This document shows positions 43,850 to 52,733 of a stretch of DNA of 64,000 nucleotides, one piece after another. The translations under genes and the position numbers were made by a program. The DNA is taken from the NCBI GenBank assembly GCA_001029295.1, contig LDXJ01000057.1, positions 152,502 through 216,501 of the forward strand, in the 5' to 3' direction. This DNA comes from Peptococcaceae bacterium CEB3. Lineage in GTDB: Bacteria; Bacillota; Desulfitobacteriia; Desulfitobacteriales; Desulfitobacteriaceae. Below the pieces are notes generated by a model. The model did no database searches. It was not told the DNA's origin and was given only the letters and a program-made list of their open reading frames with translations. The first letter of the stretch is position 1, and every line of letters starts with the position of its first letter.

Positions 43850-44503
43850 ATGGTCATTATGCTTGATGAATTACTCTTAGAAATCAGTAAAGTCGATTTG
43901 GAATTTGAGGATTGCATTCATTTGAAATCATTAAAACAGAATGAGGATTCGTTATATCTAACCTTTGAACTTGTAGGGAATGAAGGAGTCCAGAAGATTC
44001 ACCCCTGGTGGGAGGTTCAATGCCATAATCCAAGATCTCTCAATATAAATGATCGGTATTTTTATGACTTTGCTGTTTTTGATGACCATGGTTTTCTGTG
44101 GGAGTACAATCAGCCGGTTTTTGAATTGTACTTTAGGGGTAAACCCGAAGATGCGCGGTCTGTTATTGGAGCCCTATATTTAGAACATGTTCATCTTGCC
44201 GGGGACTTTATTCCGTTTGGAGAGTATTTTAACAAGTTGGTAGCTTTAGAAAGGTTGCTTAACGCAGGATTCGGATTATTGTCCGAAGGTCCTGAAATCA
44301 TGATGAGAGCTTACGCAAAGGTTTTAGATAGATATAATATGTCACCAAATTTATTACTAAGAGGAAGTCCAAAACATTGGTCACATACCCGACAATGGAT
44401 ACTAGATAACAGTAAATATTATGTTTTATCATTTGGTAAGTCGTATGTGTTGGCCGCTAATTTCGCCTGTAAGAAAATCTCAAAGTCCTCGTTCAGGGAG
44501 TAG
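43850..44503 (+). CDS. hypothetical protein
   Basis: A 217-residue acidic, aromatic-rich soluble protein (HPWWEVQCHNPRSLN, FDDHGFLWEYNQPVFELYF, LLRGSPKHWSHTRQW). I do not recognise a family. The composition is reminiscent of immunity proteins of polymorphic toxin systems, but no toxin gene is adjacent. AT-rich codon use suggests transfer. The ATG at 43850 or the one at 43859 may be used; neither has a strong ribosome binding site. Confidence 0.5.
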   Translation: MVIMLDELLLEISKVDLEFEDCIHLKSLKQNEDSLYLTFELVGNEGVQKIHPWWEVQCHNPRSLNINDRYFYDFAVFDDHGFLWEYNQPVFELYFRGKPEDARSVIGALYLEHVHLAGDFIPFGEYFNKLVALERLLNAGFGLLSEGPEIMMRAYAKVLDRYNMSPNLLLRGSPKHWSHTRQWILDNSKYYVLSFGKSYVLAANFACKKISKSSFRE

Positions 44504-44794
44504 GGTGCTCTTCTTAGTACGGGCCTAGCTGACAATCAAGATCCAAGAACTTGCGGGAAATTGGCGGAGAAAGGGCTGGTAAACCTGACGGTGCTCTTTC
44601 TAGTTCGTGAAGGTTGGGGTGTGGATGGGTGGAGCGGCAGGTGCGGAATAATGGATTTATCGGCAAAACCTATGACCGGAGTATACTTGGCCAGATGAAT
44701 GATATCGTCTTTATAACTAGTGAGGTTCTGAGGGAAGTCTAAGACAAGGTGTGAGAGGAGGTCTGCTGGACAGTGCACTGGGGAGGTGTTGAAT

Positions 44795-46549
44795 GTGAGC
44801 TTGGAGAGGGCATTTGCGGAAATTCGCCATGGCATTATAGTTACGGATCCTGAAGGACGCGTTGTGGCCGTCAACAAGGTTGCGGCCGAACTTCTGAATA
44901 TTCAGGAAGGGCTTGTCGATCTGCCCGCGAGCAGCATTCCGCCCGGCAGGGGGATTGTGGCGGTGTTGACCACGGGTAGGCCTGTGTGGCGGGACAAAGT
45001 GGCTGTGCATGGGCGCGTTCTGGAGTTTTATCACCAGCCTTTCAGCGAGGAGGATCGACTGGGCGGCGTGGTAACCTCGTTTCAGGACGTGACAGACTGG
45101 GAGGCTAAGGAACGGGAACTGGAATCGGCAAAACAACAGTGCCGGGATCTGGAGGCGATTTTTAATTCCTCATTTGATGAGATCTTTGTGACTGACGGGC
45201 AAGGTTATACTCTTCGTGTCAATAAGGCGGGCCAGGGTTTTTATGGCCTGGACGAAGCGGCAATTGTCGGTAAGCATGTGAGCACCCTGGAGGAGGAGGG
45301 CCTTTTTTCCCCGAGTATTACACCCCAAGTGATCAGAGAAAAGAGACGATTGACGTCGGTCCAGACGACGAGGAGTGGTCACAAAATTATTGTCACGGGC
45401 AATCCCGTCTTTGACGAACGGGGTGAGATCATTCGCGTCGTTACGAACTCCCGCGATATTACCGAACTCAGCAATCTGCGGCAGCGTTTGGAAGAGACAG
45501 AGAAGCTGATGGATACCTATCGCACTGAACTCGCCAGATTGCGCAAGGAAAGGATCAAACTTACTGATATCGTCAGCAATAGCCTGGCTATGCACAATAT
45601 TTTGGAACTGGCGGAAAGAGTGGCGGGAGTTGATTCAACTGTGCTCATCGAAGGAGAATCAGGTGTCGGTAAAGGGGTAGTCGCGGCAAAAATTCACGAC
45701 TGGAGTAAGCGCAGTGAAAAGCCGTTCGTTACGGTTAACTGCGGAGCTATCCCCGAGGCCCTAATCGAGACCGAGCTCTTCGGCTATGAGTTTGGTGCCT
45801 TTACCGGTGCTAAGAAAGAGGGCAAAAAAGGTCTTTTCGAGCTGGCACGCGGCGGCACCGTGTTCTTGGATGAAATCACGGATCTGCCCCTTAACCTCCA
45901 AGTCAAGCTGCTTCACGTTATTCAGGAGAGGAGAATCATGCGCGTCGGGGGAGCCGAAGCGATTGCGATCAATGTTCGGATCATAGCCGCGACCAACCGC
46001 GATATCAAGAGCCTGGTTAAAGAAAAGAAATTTCGCGAGGATCTATATTACCGTCTCAATGTCGTACCTGTGGTTATTCCACCGCTCCGTATGCGCAAGG
46101 AAGATATTCCGGGCTTAATTGAACATTTTCTCGCTGCGTGCGGGAAGAAGTATGAACTGCGGAAAAGGATATCGGCGCAGGCGTTGGAATACTTAGTGGC
46201 CTATAATTGGCCGGGTAACGTACGGGAGCTGGAAAACCTGACTGAGCGTTTGGTTGTTACCGTGGATTCGCCCGAAATTTTACCCGAACATCTGCCAGAC
46301 CATATTTGCCGGGTGGACGGCAAGGGCGAGAAATTGCTGGTCCTGGATATTTGCCCTCTGAAAGAGGCCATGGAAGAATTGGAGAGGCAGCTTTTGAGTA
46401 AGGCTTTGGCTAGCTTTCCCAATACCTATCGTATGGCGGCCGCTTTGCAAGTGAACCAGTCGACGATCGTACGAAAATTGCACCGCTATGGAATCTCGAA
46501 AAATCTTGTGAGTTATCGGGAGGGTGAAAGAGAGGGTGAAACAACCTAG
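44795..46549 (+). CDS. sigma-54-dependent transcriptional activator with PAS domains
   Basis: A 584-residue enhancer-binding protein. Two PAS domains occupy about residues 5-110 and 120-230. A coiled-coil linker follows, then the sigma-54 AAA+ domain with Walker A GESGVGKG, the sigma-54 contact loop GAFTGA, Walker B GGTVFLDEI and the arginine-finger region REDLYYRLNV. A C-terminal Fis-type helix-turn-helix (TYRMAAALQVNQSTIVRKLHRYGI) ends it. The GTG at 44795 has GGGGAGG seven bases upstream. It probably activates the operon at 47039 through the palindromes and -24/-12 promoter just downstream. Confidence 0.93.
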   Translation: MSLERAFAEIRHGIIVTDPEGRVVAVNKVAAELLNIQEGLVDLPASSIPPGRGIVAVLTTGRPVWRDKVAVHGRVLEFYHQPFSEEDRLGGVVTSFQDVTDWEAKERELESAKQQCRDLEAIFNSSFDEIFVTDGQGYTLRVNKAGQGFYGLDEAAIVGKHVSTLEEEGLFSPSITPQVIREKRRLTSVQTTRSGHKIIVTGNPVFDERGEIIRVVTNSRDITELSNLRQRLEETEKLMDTYRTELARLRKERIKLTDIVSNSLAMHNILELAERVAGVDSTVLIEGESGVGKGVVAAKIHDWSKRSEKPFVTVNCGAIPEALIETELFGYEFGAFTGAKKEGKKGLFELARGGTVFLDEITDLPLNLQVKLLHVIQERRIMRVGGAEAIAINVRIIAATNRDIKSLVKEKKFREDLYYRLNVVPVVIPPLRMRKEDIPGLIEHFLAACGKKYELRKRISAQALEYLVAYNWPGNVRELENLTERLVVTVDSPEILPEHLPDHICRVDGKGEKLLVLDICPLKEAMEELERQLLSKALASFPNTYRMAAALQVNQSTIVRKLHRYGISKNLVSYREGEREGETT

Positions 46550-46563
46550 GAGGCTTTGTCTCA

Positions 46564-46575
46564 CGCACGGGTGCG
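46564..46575. promoter_or_regulatory. upstream activator site 1
   Basis: CGCACGGGTGCG is a 5-bp inverted repeat around GG, preceded by GTCTCA. It is the first of three related sites upstream of the sigma-54 promoter. Confidence 0.7.
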
Positions 46576-46624
46576 ACGCGAACCGGTCAGAACACAGAAA
46601 CCTCTCGGTCTCCAGCATTGTCTC

Positions 46625-46638
46625 ATGCACGGGGGCAT
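46625..46638. promoter_or_regulatory. upstream activator site 2
   Basis: ATGCACGGGGGCAT is preceded by GTCTC and is the weakest palindrome of the three (one mismatch in each half). Confidence 0.65.
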
Positions 46639-46724
46639 GATGCGAATTTCGCTGGGCATGAGAGGAAGACGAGGGAATGGTGCGGGCGGAACGAATGCGG
46701 TCAAGGATGTGGGGGTCGCCTCTA

Positions 46725-46738
46725 ATGCACGGGTGCAT
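46725..46738. promoter_or_regulatory. upstream activator site 3
   Basis: ATGCACGGGTGCAT has perfect 6-bp arms around GG and lies about 77 bases before the -24 element. Confidence 0.75.
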
Positions 46739-46814
46739 GAGAGCAGCCCCTTAATTTTTCTCGGAGAGTCCGAAGAAAGGCGGAAAGGCCGGAAAGTTCC
46801 AAAAGGCACGGGTC

Positions 46815-46830
46815 TGGCACAGATATTGCT
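46815..46830 (+). promoter_or_regulatory. sigma-54 (-24/-12) promoter
   Basis: TGGCACAGATATTGCT matches the consensus TGGCAC-N5-TTGCW at every fixed position. About 200 bases of leader follow before the permease start. Confidence 0.92.
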
Positions 46831-47038
46831 ACGGGAATTACTAAGTTCCCCGGAACATCTATTGTTTTCTTTACTACCCCAGTCCACGGCGTACGTCCGG
46901 CCGGCGCGGGAGGGGGTGGGAAAGGAGGGTAAAGCATTGTCGAAAGGAGAGGGAATATTGGCAAAAGTTGAAAAAGACAGGTGATTTTGGCGCACGGGGC
47001 GCCAAGATTAATCCAAGATCGCGGGAGGTGTTGAGTCC

Positions 47039-48445
47039 ATGTCCGATGACGTGAGAGCGGAAGTACCCCGACTCAGAAAAGATGCTTTGAGCCTGAGCGA
47101 GATAGTCTCTTCTTCTCTGGCAAATGTGGCTCCGGCTATGTGCATTTACTTTTCACTTTCCCTCATTGTGGGCGGGGCGGGCATAGCGGCCCCTTTGACC
47201 ATCCTGTTGGCGGCGGTCGCCATGGGTTTTCATGCCAACGCCATTACCGAATTTACCAAAGCTCTGCCAAGCACCGGATCTTATGTTACCTTCATCGGCA
47301 AATCTTTCGGCCGGCGCATGAGCGTGATCGTGGCCCTTATGTACGTATTCTCCTATATTGTGGCCATTGGGTCTGTCATAACCATGAGCGGCTATTGGAC
47401 GGCAGATATCCTGAAGAATTTCTTGAGTATTCAGGTGCCCTGGTGGCTGATTAGTGTTTTGTTCGTGCTGTTCGTGTATTGGTTGACGACCTCCGGGATC
47501 AAGTTGTCCGTGCGGACCATTGTGACGGTTTTTGCCTTTGAAGTAGGCCTCTTGTTGATATCGGCTATTGCCATGCTCATCGCGGCCCACAGCTATATCA
47601 GTTTCGCTCCGCTTAACCCGGCGAACCTGAAGAACGGCTGGGAGGGGGTCGGCTTAGGCTTTCCTATCGCTGTGTTTATGTTTATAGGGGTTGGAAATTC
47701 GGCCCCGCTGGCGGAAGAGACCGAAAACCCGCGCAAGAATGTGCCTCGGGCAGTCTATGCTTCGGTGATCGTGGCCGGGCTGTTGTACACTTTTCTCGGT
47801 TACGCCACGATTATCGGTTTGCATGCCGATGAAGCGTCCATTGCCAAGGCGAGTGTGCCGTTCATAGACGCGGCCAGAGTCGCTCTGGGCGGTTTTGTCA
47901 TCTTGGCTTATCTCGCCGGTTTTACCAGCACCCTGGCTTGTCTGATAGGGGCAACCAACGGCCAATCCCGGGTGATATTCAGCGCGGCCCGCGAAGGGCT
48001 CTTACCCGGATGGCTGGCGAGAGTGGGCCGCAAGCAGACGCCCGTGGCGGCCATACGTTTCTATCTGATTGTCGCCTGTTTAATAACTTTTATCTGGAGC
48101 GTCACGGCGGCTCCGCTCGATGTTTATGGTTATCTGAGCACCTTGGGGGCCATCGGGGTCATCCTCATCTATATAACTTTAAATTGTGCCCTGACCGTCT
48201 TTTTCAAACGCCAGCGCCCGGGAGAGTTCAAGGTTTGGCTGCACGGGATTGTGCCTGCCGTGAGTACCCTCACCATGATTCTGCCGCTCTGGGGGTTGGT
48301 GCAGCCCGGTCAACCCGCTCCCTTTAACGTGTTTCCCTACGTAGTCCTCATCTACCTTGTTTTGGTCATCGCCTATGCTTTGGTCGCCACTAAGATGAAC
48401 CCCGAACTCGGCAAGCGGGTAGGCAGCGTGCTGGCGGACAAATAG
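47039..48445 (+). CDS. APC-family amino acid permease
   Basis: A 468-residue transporter with about 12 hydrophobic helices. The N-terminal SLSEIVSSSLANVAPAMCIYFSL helix, the ALPSTGSYVTFIGKSFGR loop and GNSAPLAEETENPRKNVPRAV are features of the amino acid-polyamine-organocation family. It is the first gene of the sigma-54 operon. Its neighbours make an amino acid with a terminal amine, such as GABA or a related omega-amino acid, a plausible substrate. Confidence 0.88.
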   Translation: MSDDVRAEVPRLRKDALSLSEIVSSSLANVAPAMCIYFSLSLIVGGAGIAAPLTILLAAVAMGFHANAITEFTKALPSTGSYVTFIGKSFGRRMSVIVALMYVFSYIVAIGSVITMSGYWTADILKNFLSIQVPWWLISVLFVLFVYWLTTSGIKLSVRTIVTVFAFEVGLLLISAIAMLIAAHSYISFAPLNPANLKNGWEGVGLGFPIAVFMFIGVGNSAPLAEETENPRKNVPRAVYASVIVAGLLYTFLGYATIIGLHADEASIAKASVPFIDAARVALGGFVILAYLAGFTSTLACLIGATNGQSRVIFSAAREGLLPGWLARVGRKQTPVAAIRFYLIVACLITFIWSVTAAPLDVYGYLSTLGAIGVILIYITLNCALTVFFKRQRPGEFKVWLHGIVPAVSTLTMILPLWGLVQPGQPAPFNVFPYVVLIYLVLVIAYALVATKMNPELGKRVGSVLADK

Positions 48446-48575
48446 TATTCTTACGGCGGATGGCATGTTGGAGTGGGTAAAATCGGAAAAAAGGGAGCTG
48501 CTTAGCGCGGGTCACGGTAAGCCCGGCTGGTATATTGGCTGAACTCGCTTCATGAGAAAGGGGAGAAAGTTGAAT

Positions 48576-49922
48576 ATGCGGGACAGAGAAATACCGGGGC
48601 CAAAATCCCAGGCCCTGCTGGAGAAAAAGAACAAATATGTAGCTCGCGGCATTGCCCATGGGGTGCCCATCTTCATTGAGAAGGCCGAGGGTGCGTGCCT
48701 GACCGATGTGGATGGTAACGAATACCTTGACTTTTACGGGGGTATCGGGGTTTTGAATGCCGGTCACTGTCCCCCGCCGGTTGTTCAAGCAATTAAAGAG
48801 CAAGCGGATAAGCTGATTCACACCTGTTTTATGATAACGATGTATGAAGGTTTCGTTTCTCTGGCCGAGAAACTGGCCCAGATCACGCCCGGAAAATATG
48901 AGAAAAAATCGGTGCTTGTTAACAGCGGGGCGGAGGCGGTGGAAAACGCCGTCAAAATCGCGCGGGCGGCGACGAAGAAGAGTGGCGTTGTGGCCTTGGA
49001 GATGGCTTTCCACGGGCGGACCAACATGGCCATGGCTTTAACGAGCAAGGTAAAGCCATATAAGTACGGCTTCGGTCCCTTTGCGCCTGAGGTTTACAAG
49101 CTCCCTTCCGCTTACTGTTACCGTTGTTATTACCGAGCATCTTATCCCGGTTGCGGCCTGCATTGCCTGGAGCAGTTCGAGCGTTTTTTCGCGGCCGAGG
49201 TTGACCCGGATGCCATTGCGGCTCTGATCGTCGAACCTGTGCAGGGAGAAGGAGGGTTTATTGTACCTCCGCCGGAGTTTTTACCCGGAGTAGAAAAGAT
49301 TGCCAGGAAGCACGGCATACTCTTCATTGTGGATGAGGTGCAGACGGGTTTCGGCCGGACGGGGAGAATGTTCGCCTCTGAACATTACGGTCTGGAGCCG
49401 GATCTCATGACGATGGCTAAATCGATTGCTTCCGGTATGCCGCTCAGTGCCGTGACAGGAAAAGCCGAGATCATGGACGCTCCCGGCCCCGGCGGACTGG
49501 GGGGAACCTATGCGGGCAATCCGTTGGCTTGTGCGGCAGCGCTGGCGACCCTTGCTTATCTGGAACAGGAAAGGCTGGCGGAACGGGCAGCGGAGATTGG
49601 GGCCAAGGTCATGGACCGCTTGCGGCGGCTGCAAGAGAAATACCCTCTGATCGGAGATGTGCGCGGTCTGGGCGCGATGACGGCGATCGAATTGGTACAA
49701 GACCGCCAGACAAAAGAACCTGCCAAAAAAGAGACGGCTCAGGTCATTGAGGAGTGTGCCAAGCAAGGCCTCGTCATCATCGGGGCGGGAGTCTTCGGCA
49801 ATGTGGTCCGGATGCTGATGCCACTAGTGATCACGGATGAGCAATTGGATCAAGGGCTCGATATTCTGGAATCAGCCCTGGATAAGGTCGAGAAAGTGCG
49901 GGGGCGGCAAGTCGCTCGCTGA
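48576..49922 (+). CDS. gabT: class III PLP-dependent aminotransferase, GabT-like
   Basis: A 448-residue enzyme. Class III features are GDG-like NSGAEAVENAVKIARAAT for phosphate binding, MAFHGRT, the aspartate motif FIVDEVQTGFGRTG, and the PLP lysine in MTMAKSIASGMPLSAV. It transfers an amino group from a substrate such as 4-aminobutyrate to a 2-oxo acid. The pairing with an aldehyde dehydrogenase supports a GABA or omega-amino acid pathway. The ATG at 48576 is preferred; an in-frame ATG at 48552 would place the ribosome binding site within the gene. An unusual Cys-rich stretch (YCYRCYYRASYPGCGLHC) lies at about 173-190. Confidence 0.87.
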   Translation: MRDREIPGPKSQALLEKKNKYVARGIAHGVPIFIEKAEGACLTDVDGNEYLDFYGGIGVLNAGHCPPPVVQAIKEQADKLIHTCFMITMYEGFVSLAEKLAQITPGKYEKKSVLVNSGAEAVENAVKIARAATKKSGVVALEMAFHGRTNMAMALTSKVKPYKYGFGPFAPEVYKLPSAYCYRCYYRASYPGCGLHCLEQFERFFAAEVDPDAIAALIVEPVQGEGGFIVPPPEFLPGVEKIARKHGILFIVDEVQTGFGRTGRMFASEHYGLEPDLMTMAKSIASGMPLSAVTGKAEIMDAPGPGGLGGTYAGNPLACAAALATLAYLEQERLAERAAEIGAKVMDRLRRLQEKYPLIGDVRGLGAMTAIELVQDRQTKEPAKKETAQVIEECAKQGLVIIGAGVFGNVVRMLMPLVITDEQLDQGLDILESALDKVEKVRGRQVAR

Positions 49923-50090
49923 AGCGCGGGGGGTATCGGCCGGGAAAGATCCTGATTGAGTCAGGAGGTCCTGATTGAGCCGGGAGAGGTTCTTATGGAG
50001 TCCGCCTGAACCCGGACATGACGTGTGAGTAGGCCGTGCATGTGAGTGGGCAATCGTAAGTCTGAATCTAGCATGTGAGGAGGCAAGCCG

Positions 50091-51512
50091 GTGTTAGAGA
50101 GTTATCCCATCTATATTAACGGACAATGGCTGGAAACTGAAAACAAATTGGATGTGGCGGACAAATTCAGCGGCGAAGTTTTTGCCAGGGTATCCGCATC
50201 GGGAGAGGCAGAGGTGAATGCCGCCGTGTCGGCAGCCCAGGAGGCTTTTCACAAGCCACCGCTGCCGCCTTACCGACGCTACGAAATTTTGACCAAAGGC
50301 TCGGCTTTGCTGGCGGAGAGAGTTGATGAACTCGCGCTGACCATAACCAGGGAGGCCGGAAAAGTTTTCAAAGATGCCAGAACCGAAGTCCTGCGGGCCG
50401 CCCAGGTTTTGCAGATAGCGGCGGAGGAAGCCAAACGCATCACAGGTAAGATGATTCCGGTTGAGGCCGCTCCGGGGGCCGAAAATAGGCTGGCATATAC
50501 CGTTCGGGTTCCCGTCGGAGTGGTCTGTGCCATCAGTCCCTTCAACTTTCCTTTGAATTTGGCCTGTCATAAAGTGGCCCCGGCCCTGGCCGCCGGCAAT
50601 ACGGTGGTCCTCAAGCCGTCTTCCGCCACCCCGATTTCAGGAATAAACATTTGTCGCGTCCTGGAAGAAGCGGGGCTCCCCCCAGGGTATCTCAATTTGG
50701 TGGTCGGCGGCGGCGACCAAGTCGGCGACTTGCTTTTGAAGGATGAGCGAATCGCTTTCTACTCTTTCACAGGGTCCGCGAAAGTCGGCAAGAGGATCAT
50801 GGCGACCGTGGGGTTGCGGAAAGCGACCATGGAACTCGGTTCAAACTCGGTCACGATTGTGCACAAGGATGCGGATTTGGAGAAAGCGGCGGCAGCTTGC
50901 AGCCGTATGCCCTTTGTCAATGCCGGGCAAGTCTGTATTTCGATCCAGCGCCTCCTGGTGCATAGGGAGATTTACGAACGTTTCACGGAGATGCTGGCCG
51001 CCAAAACCCGCGAACTCGTCCTCGGTAACCCGCTTGACCCGGACACGGACCTGGGTCCCATGATCAGCGAAGCGGAAGCGATCAGGGCTGAGAGTTGGGT
51101 CAAGGCTGCCTTGCAAGGAGGCGCGATTCTGGTGAGCGGCGGTAAGCGCAAGGGCGCTCTGTTCGAGCCGACCATTTTGACCAACGTCGAACCTGATATG
51201 AAGGTCGTCTGTGAAGAGGTCTTCGCTCCCGTAGTCAGCGTGATTCCGTATGATGATTTTGACGAAGCCATTAAAGTGACCAATGCTTCAAAGTACGGCC
51301 TCCAAGCCGGTGTCTTTACATCCTCCATTGAAATTGCCAATAAAGCGGCCCGCGAATTGGAAGTCGGCGGGGTCATCATCAACGATACTTCTGTCTACAG
51401 GGCTGATCAAACCCCTTACGGTGGTGTAAAGGAAAGCGGAAATGGCCGCGAAGGCCCTAAATATGCCATTCAAGAAATGACGGAGCCCAAACTAGTCGTC
51501 TTTAATTTGTAA
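50091..51512 (+). CDS. NAD(P)-dependent aldehyde dehydrogenase
   Basis: A 473-residue enzyme of the ALDH superfamily. The oxyanion Asn is in SPFNFPLNL, the cofactor loop is FTGSAKVGKRI, the general-base Glu is in MELGSNS and the nucleophile Cys is in NAGQVCISIQR (about 281). Group assignment is uncertain. The motifs are closer to the lactaldehyde/semialdehyde type, and the context suggests oxidation of the semialdehyde made by the aminotransferase. The start is a GTG behind GAGGAGG. A terminator follows. Confidence 0.88.
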   Translation: MLESYPIYINGQWLETENKLDVADKFSGEVFARVSASGEAEVNAAVSAAQEAFHKPPLPPYRRYEILTKGSALLAERVDELALTITREAGKVFKDARTEVLRAAQVLQIAAEEAKRITGKMIPVEAAPGAENRLAYTVRVPVGVVCAISPFNFPLNLACHKVAPALAAGNTVVLKPSSATPISGINICRVLEEAGLPPGYLNLVVGGGDQVGDLLLKDERIAFYSFTGSAKVGKRIMATVGLRKATMELGSNSVTIVHKDADLEKAAAACSRMPFVNAGQVCISIQRLLVHREIYERFTEMLAAKTRELVLGNPLDPDTDLGPMISEAEAIRAESWVKAALQGGAILVSGGKRKGALFEPTILTNVEPDMKVVCEEVFAPVVSVIPYDDFDEAIKVTNASKYGLQAGVFTSSIEIANKAARELEVGGVIINDTSVYRADQTPYGGVKESGNGREGPKYAIQEMTEPKLVVFNL

Positions 51513-51529
51513 GTGCTAGTTATAAATAC

Positions 51530-51572
51530 GAGCCGGTGCGCCGCTAAGTTGCGAAGCACCGGCTCAAATTTC
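51530..51572 (+). terminator. intrinsic terminator of the permease operon
   Basis: A perfect 10-bp stem (GAGCCGGTGC with GCACCGGCTC) and 16-base loop are followed by AAATTTCGTTT. Confidence 0.8.
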
Positions 51573-51619
51573 GTTTGGGTTGGGCGGCGAAAACGTTGGA
51601 CGAAAATGCAACGCGGACA

Positions 51620-52552
51620 TCAGGGTTTGACTGCCCTGATTATCTGCCGGTCGGCCACTTCATTGAGGGTCACATCGGTGAAGCCGGCGGTGTGAAGCCA
51701 AGCCTTATACTGCTCGAGAGTCCAGGTACCGCCGTTGACGGTATTGACTAACATATTCACGCCAAAAACCGCGGCAAAAGGATTGGTTCCGCGTACGGTA
51801 TCTACGATGGCGATCTCTCCGCCGCCAGTCAACACTTGACCCACCTTACGGAACAATTTTGCATTTTCCGTTTCACCGAAGATGTGGCAAATGTTTCCCA
51901 GGTAGGCCAAATCAAAGGGACCGGCGGGCAAGCCCAGGTTAAAATCTCCGGGAATCATGGTGATCCCTGCCTTTTTGGCGCGTTCTCCCATCAACTCCAC
52001 CACGGGCGGGAGGTCCAACACGGTTACTTTGGCTCCTTTGGCGGCAAAAGCGGTGCCGTAAATCAGCGGGCCGCCGCCGATGTCGAGAACCCGTGTTCCT
52101 CCGGCCGCTTTAGCAAGTAAAAAGTCCGCTATTTCCGGGGCGGAGTTCTTGGCACCCCGGCGCATACCTTCCATGAAATAGCGGGTGTTCTCCGGATCCT
52201 CATCCCGTGCCGCGGGCTGCCCGCTGACCAGAACCTCCGGCAAACGGACCCAGGACCGGATCAGATTGTAGCGGTGCATGAAGGAAAAGCCGAGAAAATC
52301 GGGCGACTCCTCGTCATAGATCATCCGGCGGGCCTCGGCCGAGAGACTCACGGTTTCCCTCTCTTTGGCCACGTAGCCGAGAGCGGCCAAAGCTTCCACC
52401 ACCACCCAAACGGCGCGGAGATTCAGGTTTAATTCCTCCGCCAAGGCGGTACAGGTGGTGTTTGTGCGCAAAGCATCGATCATTCCGGTTTTTACGGCTG
52501 CCCCGAGAATTAAGAGTTCCTGAGGCATGTTCATAATTTTGTCATTTGGCAT
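51620..52552 (-). CDS. O-methyltransferase with N-terminal dimerisation domain
   Basis: A 310-residue Methyltransf_2-type enzyme. The N-terminal winged-helix dimerisation part (LILGAAVKTGMIDAL and TALAEELNLNLRAVWVVVEAL) precedes a Rossmann SAM domain with VLDIGGGPLIYG and VTVLDLPPVVELM. Relatives methylate hydroxyl groups of small aromatic or quinone-like molecules. The ATG at 52552 has AAGGAG eight bases upstream, better than the TTG at 52597. It stands alone on the minus strand, convergent with the sigma-54 operon. Confidence 0.85.
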   Translation of the reverse strand: MPNDKIMNMPQELLILGAAVKTGMIDALRTNTTCTALAEELNLNLRAVWVVVEALAALGYVAKERETVSLSAEARRMIYDEESPDFLGFSFMHRYNLIRSWVRLPEVLVSGQPAARDEDPENTRYFMEGMRRGAKNSAPEIADFLLAKAAGGTRVLDIGGGPLIYGTAFAAKGAKVTVLDLPPVVELMGERAKKAGITMIPGDFNLGLPAGPFDLAYLGNICHIFGETENAKLFRKVGQVLTGGGEIAIVDTVRGTNPFAAVFGVNMLVNTVNGGTWTLEQYKAWLHTAGFTDVTLNEVADRQIIRAVKP

Positions 52553-52733
52553 TTTCGGCACTCCTTCCGGATCGGTGTTATATTGGACGATTTTCAATCA
52601 GTATAGCACAGGCCGGAATCGGAATGCACGATTGCCGCCTGTAGTTTCCGCAACTTGCCCCCATGGGGCCAATGCGGAGACCCACATCAGAGGCACTTTG
52701 CCCATGAAGGCAGGGTCATGCAGTCAGCGCGGC

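Noticed and set aside
46560..46740. Three similar repeats considered as a CRISPR-like array
   Set aside because: Units are 12-14 bases, palindromic and irregularly spaced (62 and 100 bases), so activator sites fit better. No CRISPR array or cas gene was seen anywhere.
46556..46984. Open frames covering the sigma-54 control region
   Set aside because: The sequence contains the three palindromes and a consensus -24/-12 promoter; the frames have no ribosome binding site.
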